A stretch of 21,984 nt of DNA from DAOMOD01 sp035444205 (GTDB lineage: Bacteria > Pseudomonadota > Gammaproteobacteria > Xanthomonadales > BPKI01), in NCBI GenBank assembly GCA_035444205.1, contig DAOMOD010000051.1, forward strand, positions 1 to 21,984, written 5' to 3'. The number at the start of each line of letters is the position of its first letter. Positions within the stretch are counted from its first letter, which is position 1. Of the stretch, positions 15,353 to 21,984 are shown one piece after another. The notes beneath the pieces are model-generated. The model searched no databases. It saw nothing but the letters and a program-made list of their open reading frames with translations, and had not been told where the DNA came from. The position numbers were made by a program, and so were the translations under genes.

Positions 15353-18300
15353 ATGCGGCCATGGCTGCTTGCATTGGGATGCACACTGGCGACGCTGGCG
15401 CGTGCGGGCGATGGTTCGCAGCCCCTTTTCCAGGTGCTCGGCATCGAGGACGGACTTCCCTCCAGCGTGGTCAACGCAGTGGTCCAGGATCGTCAGGGGT
15501 ATCTCTGGCTCGCCACCACCGACGGATTGGCGCGCTGGGACGGCGTCGAGTTTCGCGTGCTGCGCCGCTCGCTGGACGATGCCGAGGGTTTGCCTGGCAA
15601 CGACGTGCAGGCCCTGGCGCTGGCCGCCGACGATGCCCTGTGGGTGGCCATGGAGGACCGCGGACTGGCGCGGCTGGATGCCAATCGCCGCACGTTCCGC
15701 CACTTTCCATCAGGCAGCCACGGTCTGCCCACGGGCGATATCTGGTCGATTCTCGACGATGGCGAGGGTGGGCTGTGGCTGGGCACCTGGCAGGGCGGCC
15801 TGCTGCGCTTCGACTCCGAGCGCGGGGTGGTGGAGCACCATCGTCACGATCCCGGACGCACCGACAGCCTGCCCGACGACATCGTGCTGGAACTAGCCCG
15901 GGACCACGAGGGTCGCCTGCTCGTCGCCACCACCGGAGGCCTTGCGCGGCACCTGGGCGACGGCCGTTTCCAGAACTTCGTGCACCGCCCCGGTGAGCCG
16001 TGGAGCCTGAGCGCCGATCTCGTGATCGCCATGCATGCCGACGCCGATGGACGCATCTGGGTCGGCACCAGCGGTGGTGTCGATCTGATCGAGGGCGATC
16101 GCGTGTTGCGTTTCGGCGAACCCGGCCATCCACTGGGTGAGCGACCGCCGGTGCGCGCGCTGAGTTTCCACCGCGATCGCCGCGGCGATCTGTGGATGGG
16201 CACCCAGACCGGCCTGTTGCGGGTCGGTGCGCACGGCGTCGACAGCTACGCCAAGCACAGCGAACGCCGCTTTGCCATGCCCAGCAGCAGCGTCTCCGAC
16301 ATACACGAGGACCATGAGGGTGGCCTCTGGTTCGCCACCCGCGGCGGCGGTCTGGCCCGACTCCGGGCACAGTGGCGCAATTTCGCCGTGTACCGGCACG
16401 ATCCACAGGACGAGAACACGCCCAGCACCATGGTGATCCAGGGCGTCAGCGAGGCTGCCGACGGCAGCCTGTGGCTCGTGCCTGGACGCGGCGGCCTGAA
16501 TCGGCTGGACCGGGCAAGTGGCCGCGTGGAGCGGATCGACAGGATGGGCGAGGCGAAACTCGACAGCAGCCAATGGTCGGTGCTGGCGACGGTCGATGGT
16601 GCGGTCTGGATGGGCGCCCACAACAGCCTGGTGCGCTACGATCCGGTCACCGGCAAGGCACTGTGGGCGAACGTGGGGAGCGATGCCCAAGCCTTGCCGG
16701 GCGGCGCGGTCGACCTGCTCGCCGATGCCGGCGACGGCTCGGTGTGGGTCAGTGTCTACGGTGCCGGGCTGTACCGCGTCGACGCCGGCACATCCGTATT
16801 GCGGCGCCTGCCGCCCGGCGTGCCGGGCAGCGTGCGAAGCGGCGACATCGAACAGATCGCCTTCGGCCCGGATGGCGCGCTGTGGATTGCCGGCGTGCAC
16901 GGCCTGGAGCGCCTGGCCGATCCGGACGGCGCGGTGCAAAGGGTAGGCGCAGCGCCCGAGTCACGCATCGACGCCTTCGATTTCGACGTCAAGGGACGGC
17001 TGTGGCTGTACAGCGATGGCCGCCTGCTGGCCTACACGCTGCACGACGGCGGGCTGCGCCAGGTGCGCGCGCTCGGCGCCGAGACCGGTCTGGAAGTGCT
17101 CAAGGTCGGTTCCGTACTGGCCGCGGAAGACGGCAGCGTGTGGCTGGTTTCCACCCGTGGCCTCTACCGGGTGGAGCCGGATGCAGCGCGTGTCCAGCAT
17201 TTCGGCGTACGCGATGGCCTGCCCGGTATCGAGTTCTCCACGCGCCCGGGACTGCGTGCGCGCGACGGCACGCTGTGGGTGGGGGGGCAGGATGGGCTGG
17301 TCGGCTTCGATCCGCGTCGCGTCACCGGCAATCCGCAGCCGCCGCCACTGCGACTGGAAGCCATCAGCGTGCACCGCGACGGCGGGCTGGTCGCGCTCGC
17401 GCCCGGTCGCCTGCAACTGCGTCACGACGACCGCGACCTTTCCGTTCGCGTGCGGGCGCTGTCCTTCGTCGATCCGCCCGGCAACCGCTACCGCTTTCGT
17501 CTGGCCGGGTTCGAGGAGCAGTGGTTCGACAGCGGCAACCACGCCGAGCACACCTACACCCATGTACCACCCGGACAGTACCGGCTGGAAGTGATGGCGG
17601 CCAACGCCAGCGGCGTATGGACGCAGACGCCGCTGGCGATCGACGTCGAATCGCTGCCGCCGCCGTGGCGGACGCCGCTGGCCTTCCTGGGCTATGCGCT
17701 CGGCGCAATGCTGCTGGTGTTGATCGGCATGCGGCGCTATCGAGCGCGGCTGGAGCGAGCGCATGCGCTGGCGCTGGCCGAGCAACGCGGGCGCATCGCC
17801 GAGGAGGCCAATGCCGCCAAGAGCGCCTTCCTCGCCACCATGAGCCACGAGATCCGCACACCGATGACCGGTGTCCTCGGCATGACCGAGCTGCTCCTGC
17901 GCACCGAACTCGATGCGCGCCAGCGCGGCTACGCGCGTGCCGTGCAGCAGTCGGGCGAGCTGTTGCTGCGACTGATCAACGACGTGCTCGACCTGTCGCG
18001 CATCGAGGCTGGCAAGCTGACGCTGGAAGATCGCACCGTCGACCTCGATGCCGTGCTGGGCCATGTAGAGGCCCTGGGTCGACCGCTGGCAGACAAGAAG
18101 GGGCTTGCCTTCAGCGTGCGTCGCGACCCCGCCGCGCCACGCCTGGTCCGTGGCGATCCGCTGCGTCTCGAACAGATCCTGCTCAACCTGACCGGCAACG
18201 TGCTCAAGTTCACCGAGGAAGGTTCCGTGGCCGTCGAGCTACTGCCCGATCACGGTGGCTTCCTGGTGCGCGTGAGCGATACCGGCCCCGGCATCGACCC

Positions 18301-18934
18301 GGCGTTGCGCGAGCGGTTGTTCGCGCCCTACGAGCAGGCCAGTGCCTCCACTTCGCGCCGTTCCGGCGGCTCGGGCCTGGGCCTGGCCATCAGCCGTCAA
18401 CTGGCCGAACTGATGGGCGGCAGTCTGGGCGTCGACAGTGCACCCGGACAGGGCTCGGAGTTCACCCTCAGGCTGGAGCTGCCGGTCGCCGCAGCGCCTG
18501 GCGATGAGCAACGCGCAGCGCCGGCGGTGCCGGCGACGGCGCAAGGGGAGGGTAGCCATGCCCTGCTGGTCGAGGACGATCCCACCGTACGCGAGGTGAT
18601 CGCCGGACTGGTGGAGGCGTTCGGCTTCCGCGTGACTGCGGTCGAGCACGGCCTTGCCGCACTGGCCGAACTCGCCGCGGGCGACATCGATCTGCTGCTG
18701 CTGGACCTCGACCTGCCCGGCATCGACGGTCTTGAGCTGGCACGCGCCATCCGCGTCCAGGAGCGGGAATCCGGACGAACCCCGCGTCCCATGGTCGCCG
18801 TCACCGCGCGCAGCCAGCCCGGCGACGAGGCCGACTGCCTGGCCGCCGGCATGAACGCCTTCCTGCGCAAGCCGTTGACCGGCGACATGCTGGCCGAAGC
18901 GATCGAACGCGCGCGCGGCGCGGTCGATGGCTGA
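15353..18934 (+). CDS. Hybrid sensor histidine kinase with periplasmic propeller sensor and receiver
   Basis: This 1193-residue protein has a signal peptide (1-18), then about 680 residues of two-component-regulator propeller repeats (many G-x-L-W-x-A/G-T motifs, such as GYLWLATTDGLARWDG and GGLWFATRGGGLARL), a Y_Y_Y domain (about 713-770), one membrane helix (about 775-795) and a short coiled linker. The cytoplasmic part has a HisKA box with phospho-acceptor His832 in SHEIRTPM, an N-box NLTGNVLKFT (Asn945, Asn949), DTGPG (Asp976) and GGSGLGL (1005-1011). A receiver follows with acidic Asp1075/1076, phospho-acceptor Asp1118 (LLLLDLDLPG), Thr1151 and Lys1173. No Hpt or DNA-binding domain follows, so a separate Hpt or regulator must take the signal. 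The ligand is unknown; related propeller sensors often bind carbohydrates. AAGGAG at 15340-15345 supports the ATG at 15353. Confidence 0.93.
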   Translation: MRPWLLALGCTLATLARAGDGSQPLFQVLGIEDGLPSSVVNAVVQDRQGYLWLATTDGLARWDGVEFRVLRRSLDDAEGLPGNDVQALALAADDALWVAMEDRGLARLDANRRTFRHFPSGSHGLPTGDIWSILDDGEGGLWLGTWQGGLLRFDSERGVVEHHRHDPGRTDSLPDDIVLELARDHEGRLLVATTGGLARHLGDGRFQNFVHRPGEPWSLSADLVIAMHADADGRIWVGTSGGVDLIEGDRVLRFGEPGHPLGERPPVRALSFHRDRRGDLWMGTQTGLLRVGAHGVDSYAKHSERRFAMPSSSVSDIHEDHEGGLWFATRGGGLARLRAQWRNFAVYRHDPQDENTPSTMVIQGVSEAADGSLWLVPGRGGLNRLDRASGRVERIDRMGEAKLDSSQWSVLATVDGAVWMGAHNSLVRYDPVTGKALWANVGSDAQALPGGAVDLLADAGDGSVWVSVYGAGLYRVDAGTSVLRRLPPGVPGSVRSGDIEQIAFGPDGALWIAGVHGLERLADPDGAVQRVGAAPESRIDAFDFDVKGRLWLYSDGRLLAYTLHDGGLRQVRALGAETGLEVLKVGSVLAAEDGSVWLVSTRGLYRVEPDAARVQHFGVRDGLPGIEFSTRPGLRARDGTLWVGGQDGLVGFDPRRVTGNPQPPPLRLEAISVHRDGGLVALAPGRLQLRHDDRDLSVRVRALSFVDPPGNRYRFRLAGFEEQWFDSGNHAEHTYTHVPPGQYRLEVMAANASGVWTQTPLAIDVESLPPPWRTPLAFLGYALGAMLLVLIGMRRYRARLERAHALALAEQRGRIAEEANAAKSAFLATMSHEIRTPMTGVLGMTELLLRTELDARQRGYARAVQQSGELLLRLINDVLDLSRIEAGKLTLEDRTVDLDAVLGHVEALGRPLADKKGLAFSVRRDPAAPRLVRGDPLRLEQILLNLTGNVLKFTEEGSVAVELLPDHGGFLVRVSDTGPGIDPALRERLFAPYEQASASTSRRSGGSGLGLAISRQLAELMGGSLGVDSAPGQGSEFTLRLELPVAAAPGDEQRAAPAVPATAQGEGSHALLVEDDPTVREVIAGLVEAFGFRVTAVEHGLAALAELAAGDIDLLLLDLDLPGIDGLELARAIRVQERESGRTPRPMVAVTARSQPGDEADCLAAGMNAFLRKPLTGDMLAEAIERARGAVDG

Positions 18935-19044
18935 ACAGGGTGGTGCCCGGTCCGCTCACCCTGCCATGTTGCAACGCCACAGCACCGTTTTCACGGTCGC
19001 GTTACAGTATTGCGTTTCCCACCAGTCGTTCTGGAGTCCATTCC
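18935..19044 (+). promoter_or_regulatory. Leader of the M3 peptidase gene with a possible promoter
   Basis: This 110-bp gap after the kinase stop holds TTTCAC (18989-18994) and TACAGT (19013-19018), 18 bp apart, a plausible but weak sigma-70 pair. CTGGAG (19031-19036) lies before the ATG at 19045. The peptidase could thus have its own promoter. Confidence 0.3.
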
Positions 19045-21231
19045 ATGCGCTATTCCCCTCTTGCCGCGGCACTTGCGGTAGCCGTAACCCTTGGTCTTGG
19101 CGCCTGCGGCCGCGATGAGGCAGCGGCGCCCGCCGCGTCCGAGCAACCGGCCGCCGAGCCGGTGGCGGCCGACGTGAGCGCGGACAATCCGCTGCTCGCG
19201 CCGAGCCCGCTGCCCTACCAGTACCCGCCGTTCGACCGCATCAGGAATGAACATTTTGCCCCCGCCTTCGAACGGGGCATGGCCGAGCAGCGCGAGGAAG
19301 TCGCGGCGATTGCCGCCAACGAGGAGGCGCCGACCTTCGAGAACACCATCGTCGCCATGGAATTGGCTGGCGAAACCCTGGGCCGCGTGCAGCGCGTGTT
19401 CGGCAATCTGAGCAGCGCCCATACCAATCCCGAGATCGAGGCGGTGCGCGCCGAAATGGCGCCCAAGCTGGCGGCGCACGGCGATGCCATCGTGCTCGAC
19501 GAGGCGCTGTTCGCACGCATCAATGCGCTGTTTGAGCAGCGCGAGACGCTCGGCCTCGACGCCGAGTCGCTGCGCCTGCTTGAGCGCTACCATCGTGACT
19601 TCGTACGCGCCGGCGCGCGCCTGTCGGAACAAGACAAGGACAAGTTGCGCGCGCTGAATGCCGAGCTGGCCGAGCTGCAGACGCGCTTCAGCCAGAACGT
19701 GCTGAGCGAGGTCAACGCCTCGGCGGTGCTGTTCGACAGCGCCGAGGAACTGGACGGACTGGGCGAGGCCGCCATTGCCGCCGCCGCCAGCCGCGCCAGC
19801 GAAGCCGGTCACGAGGGCAAGTACCTGATTGCCCTGCAGAACACCACCGGCCAGCCGCCCAACGCCTCGCTCACCAACTGCGCCTCGCGCCAGCGCATCC
19901 ACGAGGCTTCGATCCATCGCGGCATCCGCGGCGGCGAGTTCGACAACCGCGAGGTGGTGGCGCGCATGGTGAAGCTGCGTGCCGAGCGCGCCCAGTTGCT
20001 CGGCTATCCCAACCACGCAGCCTTTGTGCTGGAAGTCGCCACCGCCGGCAGCGTGGACGCGGTCAACGACATGCTGAAGCGCCTGGCGCCGCCGGCCGTG
20101 GCTAACGCCCGTCGCGAAGCCGCCGACATCCAGGCGATGATCGCCTCCGAAGGCCACGATTTCGAGCTGGCGCCGTGGGACTGGAGCTTCTACTCGGAGA
20201 AGGTGCGTCAGCAGAAGTACGATTTCGACGGCGAGGCCCTGCGCCCGTACTTCGAACTGAACAGGGTGCTTGAAGAAGGCGTGTTCTACTCCGCCACGCG
20301 CCTGTTCGGCATCACCTTCAAGGAGCGTACCGACCTGCCGGTCTACCAGTCCGACGTTCGCGTCTGGGAGGTGTTCGAGGCCGACGGCTCTCCGCTCGGC
20401 ATCTTCGTCGGCGATTTCTACGCGCGCCCGAGCAAGCGTGGCGGCGCCTGGATGAACGCCTACGTGCAGCAGAACGGCTTGCGCGAGACCATCGCCGTGG
20501 TGGGCAATCACCTGAACATCCCCAAGCCGCCGGACGGCGAGCCGACCCTGCTCACCTTCGACGAGACCAACACCCTGTTCCACGAGTTCGGGCATGCCGT
20601 GCACGGCCTGTTCTCCAACGTGCGCTACCCCACCTTCGCCGGTACCTCGGTGCCGCGCGATTTCGTCGAGTATCCCTCGCAGGTCTATGAGATGTGGGCC
20701 ACCTGGCCCGAGGTACTGGCCAACTACGCCAAGCACCACGAGACCGGCGAGTCGATCCCGCAGGAACTGCTGGACAAGGTGCAGGCCGCGGAGACCTTCA
20801 ACCAGGGCTTCCGCACCACCGAGTACCTGGCCTCCTCCATCATCGACCAGGCCTTCCACCAGCTCGGCGCCGGCGAGACGCCGGACGATGTCATGGCCTT
20901 CGAGCAGAAGACCCTGGCCGAGTGGGGCATGGACTTCGATCCGGTGCCGCCGCGCTATCGCACCGCCTACTTCAGCCACACCTTCTCGGGCGGTTATTCG
21001 GCCGGTTATTACAGCTACATCTGGAGCGAGGTGCTGGATGCCGACTCGGTGGCCTGGTTCGAGGAGAGCGGCGGCCTGACCCGCGAGAACGGCGACCACT
21101 TCCGCGCCACCTTGTTGTCGCGCGGTGGCACCAGGGAGGCCATGGATCTGTACCGCGACTTCGCCGGCCGCGATCCGAAGATTGAGACCCTGCTCAAGCG
21201 CCGCGGGCTGCTGATCGACGCCACGCCGTAA
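19045..21231 (+). CDS. M3-family zinc metallopeptidase, lipoprotein (Dcp/oligopeptidase A type)
   Basis: This 728-residue protein has a lipoprotein signal (hydrophobic stretch then LGAC, cysteine about residue 20), so it should be attached to a membrane facing the periplasm. The zinc site HEFGH is at 513-517 (FHEFGHAVHGLF) with Glu542 in FVEYPSQ as third ligand, as in M3 peptidases. The length and the C-terminal TFSGGYSAGYYSYIWSEVLD fit peptidyl-dipeptidase Dcp, which removes C-terminal dipeptides from short peptides. The Gly/Tyr-rich loop (GGYSAGYYSY) is a substrate-binding feature of the family. The start at 19045 is chosen because it gives the lipoprotein signal; a start at 18940 would add 35 residues without one. 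The exact split between dipeptidase and oligopeptidase activity cannot be told from the sequence. It lies 110 bp after the kinase gene. Confidence 0.93.
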   Translation: MRYSPLAAALAVAVTLGLGACGRDEAAAPAASEQPAAEPVAADVSADNPLLAPSPLPYQYPPFDRIRNEHFAPAFERGMAEQREEVAAIAANEEAPTFENTIVAMELAGETLGRVQRVFGNLSSAHTNPEIEAVRAEMAPKLAAHGDAIVLDEALFARINALFEQRETLGLDAESLRLLERYHRDFVRAGARLSEQDKDKLRALNAELAELQTRFSQNVLSEVNASAVLFDSAEELDGLGEAAIAAAASRASEAGHEGKYLIALQNTTGQPPNASLTNCASRQRIHEASIHRGIRGGEFDNREVVARMVKLRAERAQLLGYPNHAAFVLEVATAGSVDAVNDMLKRLAPPAVANARREAADIQAMIASEGHDFELAPWDWSFYSEKVRQQKYDFDGEALRPYFELNRVLEEGVFYSATRLFGITFKERTDLPVYQSDVRVWEVFEADGSPLGIFVGDFYARPSKRGGAWMNAYVQQNGLRETIAVVGNHLNIPKPPDGEPTLLTFDETNTLFHEFGHAVHGLFSNVRYPTFAGTSVPRDFVEYPSQVYEMWATWPEVLANYAKHHETGESIPQELLDKVQAAETFNQGFRTTEYLASSIIDQAFHQLGAGETPDDVMAFEQKTLAEWGMDFDPVPPRYRTAYFSHTFSGGYSAGYYSYIWSEVLDADSVAWFEESGGLTRENGDHFRATLLSRGGTREAMDLYRDFAGRDPKIETLLKRRGLLIDATP

Positions 21232-21243
21232 CCGCAGCCATGC

Positions 21244-21269
21244 CCTCTCCGCGCGAAGGCGCGGAGAGG
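21244..21269. terminator. Strong hairpin after the M3 peptidase gene
   Basis: CCTCTCCGCGC (21244-21254), GAAG loop, GCGCGGAGAGG (21259-21269) make an 11-bp perfect stem 12 bp after the stop codon. No T-run follows, so it may be a terminator of the rho-independent type without U-tract or simply a repeat. Confidence 0.5.
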
Positions 21270-21280
21270 TGCATCGCCAT

Positions 21281-21533
21281 GTAGGAGCCCACCTTGTGGG
21301 CGACCCTGGCTTCACGCCCGGGCACCACACCGGTCGCCCACGGGTGGGCTCCTACAGGAGCCAAGCCCCGTAGGAGCGGCTTCAGCCGCGTTCATCCCCT
21401 CGCATCGAAGCCGCAAACCGGTCGCCCACGGGTGGGCTCCGACGACAGCGGTGCCGTGTAGGAGCGCACCCTGTGCGCGACCGTACCCTGGCATTGATGC
21501 CACGCCCCTGTCGCCCACAGGGTGGGCTCCTAC
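21281..21533. repeat. Three convergent pairs of a REP-like TAGGAGC element
   Basis: Plus-oriented copies begin GTAGGAGC at 21281, 21370 and 21458; each is followed by a minus-oriented copy ending in GGGCTCCTAC or GGGCTCCGAC (21332-21355, 21420-21443, 21510-21533). Each copy is itself a hairpin (for example CCCAC/GTGGG, GCGGC/GCCGC or GCGCAC/GTGCGC). The array fills the gap between the convergent peptidase and hemE genes, typical for REP/BIME elements. Together with the hairpin at 21244 it explains the whole gap 21232-21542; no gene is seen there. Confidence 0.82.
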
Positions 21534-21542
21534 AAGGCACTT

Positions 21543-21984
21543 CTACCCCGCGTGCATTGGCGCGCTGAACTCGTGCACCGCATCGACCAGCACACCGACG
21601 TGTTCCGGGTCCATGTCCGGACTCATGCCGTGGCCCAGGTTGAACACGTGACCGGGGCGCGCGCCGTAGCTGTCCAGGGCGCTCTTCACTTCGGCGCGGA
21701 TGGCGTCGGGTCGGGCGTACAGGGTGGCCGGGTCGAGATTGCCCTGCAGCGCCACCCTGCCGCCGGTGCGGCGACGCGCTTCGTCGAGACCCACCGTCCA
21801 GTCCACGCCGACGCCTTCGCAGCCGCTGGCGGCAAGCTCTTCGAGGTACGGTGCGTTGCCCTTGCCGAACAGGATCAGCGGGCTGCGCCCTTCGCCTTCG
21901 CCGCGTGGCAGGTCGGCGGCGATGCGGGCGAGGTAGCGCAGCGAGAACTCGCGGTACAGGTGCGGCGCCAGCACGCCGCCCCAG
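21543..21984 (-). CDS. hemE: Uroporphyrinogen decarboxylase, C-terminal part (gene runs off the window)
   Basis: About 146 C-terminal codons are visible, starting within GGVLAPHLYREFSLRYL; the full protein is usually about 350-360 residues. Motifs of HemE are present: GCEGVGVDWTVGLDEAR, GRVALQGNLDPATLYA and FNLGHGMSPDMDPEHV. The enzyme decarboxylates the four acetate side chains of uroporphyrinogen III to coproporphyrinogen III in haem biosynthesis, in the cytoplasm. The stop TAG is at 21543-21545, directly after the REP-like array, and the gene is convergent with the peptidase gene. The upstream part, including the start, lies beyond the window. Confidence 0.95.
   Translation of the reverse strand, partial: WGGVLAPHLYREFSLRYLARIAADLPRGEGEGRSPLILFGKGNAPYLEELAASGCEGVGVDWTVGLDEARRRTGGRVALQGNLDPATLYARPDAIRAEVKSALDSYGARPGHVFNLGHGMSPDMDPEHVGVLVDAVHEFSAPMHAG

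Noticed and set aside
13720..15474. Longer form of the membrane GTPase starting at 15474
   Set aside because: It would overlap the divergent kinase gene by over 120 bp and add an unrelated leader before the membrane helices.
17281..17287. Run of seven G in the kinase gene as a phase-variation site
   Set aside because: Seven bases is short for slippage-driven switching in a GC-rich genome, and the frame is intact.
18991..21330. 779-residue minus-strand open frame opposite the M3 peptidase
   Set aside because: It is the shadow of a gene with an intact HEFGH zinc site and lipoprotein signal, and shows no domain.

Overview
The window is GC-rich, densely packed gammaproteobacterial chromosome, most likely from the Xanthomonadales/Lysobacterales. 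The lineage is inferred from gene content (YceI next to cytochrome b561, an M3 lipoprotein peptidase, hemE, and short intergenic repeats beginning with TAGGAGC), not from a marker gene. There are no rRNA or tRNA genes, no transposases, no CRISPR array, and no phage structural genes apart from tail-collar-domain proteins.

Region 1 (1-10095) is the accessory part. A giant secreted-type repeat protein whose 5' end lies outside the window (cadherin-like repeats, four exact 109-residue Ig-like repeats, then a long beta-helix) is followed after 41 bp by three tandem tail-collar (MdpB-type) proteins and a Tat-signal protein of unknown family. All five read on the + strand with gaps of 41, 12, 10 and 14 bp, so they look like one operon. 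A GNAT acetyltransferase (+) and a small DUF6916-like protein (-) lie just beyond, separated by repeat-filled spacers. This is the best candidate for an undescribed system: collar proteins without a phage, next to a large surface-type protein.

Region 2 (10380-15222, minus strand) holds two DUF697-type GTPases either side of a YceI / cytochrome b561 / YceI cassette. The last four genes of this set are spaced by +1, -4 and -4 bp, so the first GTPase appears translationally coupled to a YceI gene.

Region 3 (15353-21231, plus strand) has a 1193-residue hybrid histidine kinase with a periplasmic propeller sensor and its own receiver domain, then an M3-family zinc peptidase with a lipoprotein signal. 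The window ends in the C-terminal part of hemE on the minus strand.

The intergenic spaces are unusually rich in palindromic repeats: a 90-bp-period tandem array with two hairpins per unit (9501-9720), a CCCGGGT heptamer array, CCCTCTCC-type hairpins, a CCCGGGT/ACCCGGG element, and three convergent pairs of a REP-like TAGGAGC family at 21281-21533 with a relative at 13608-13660.
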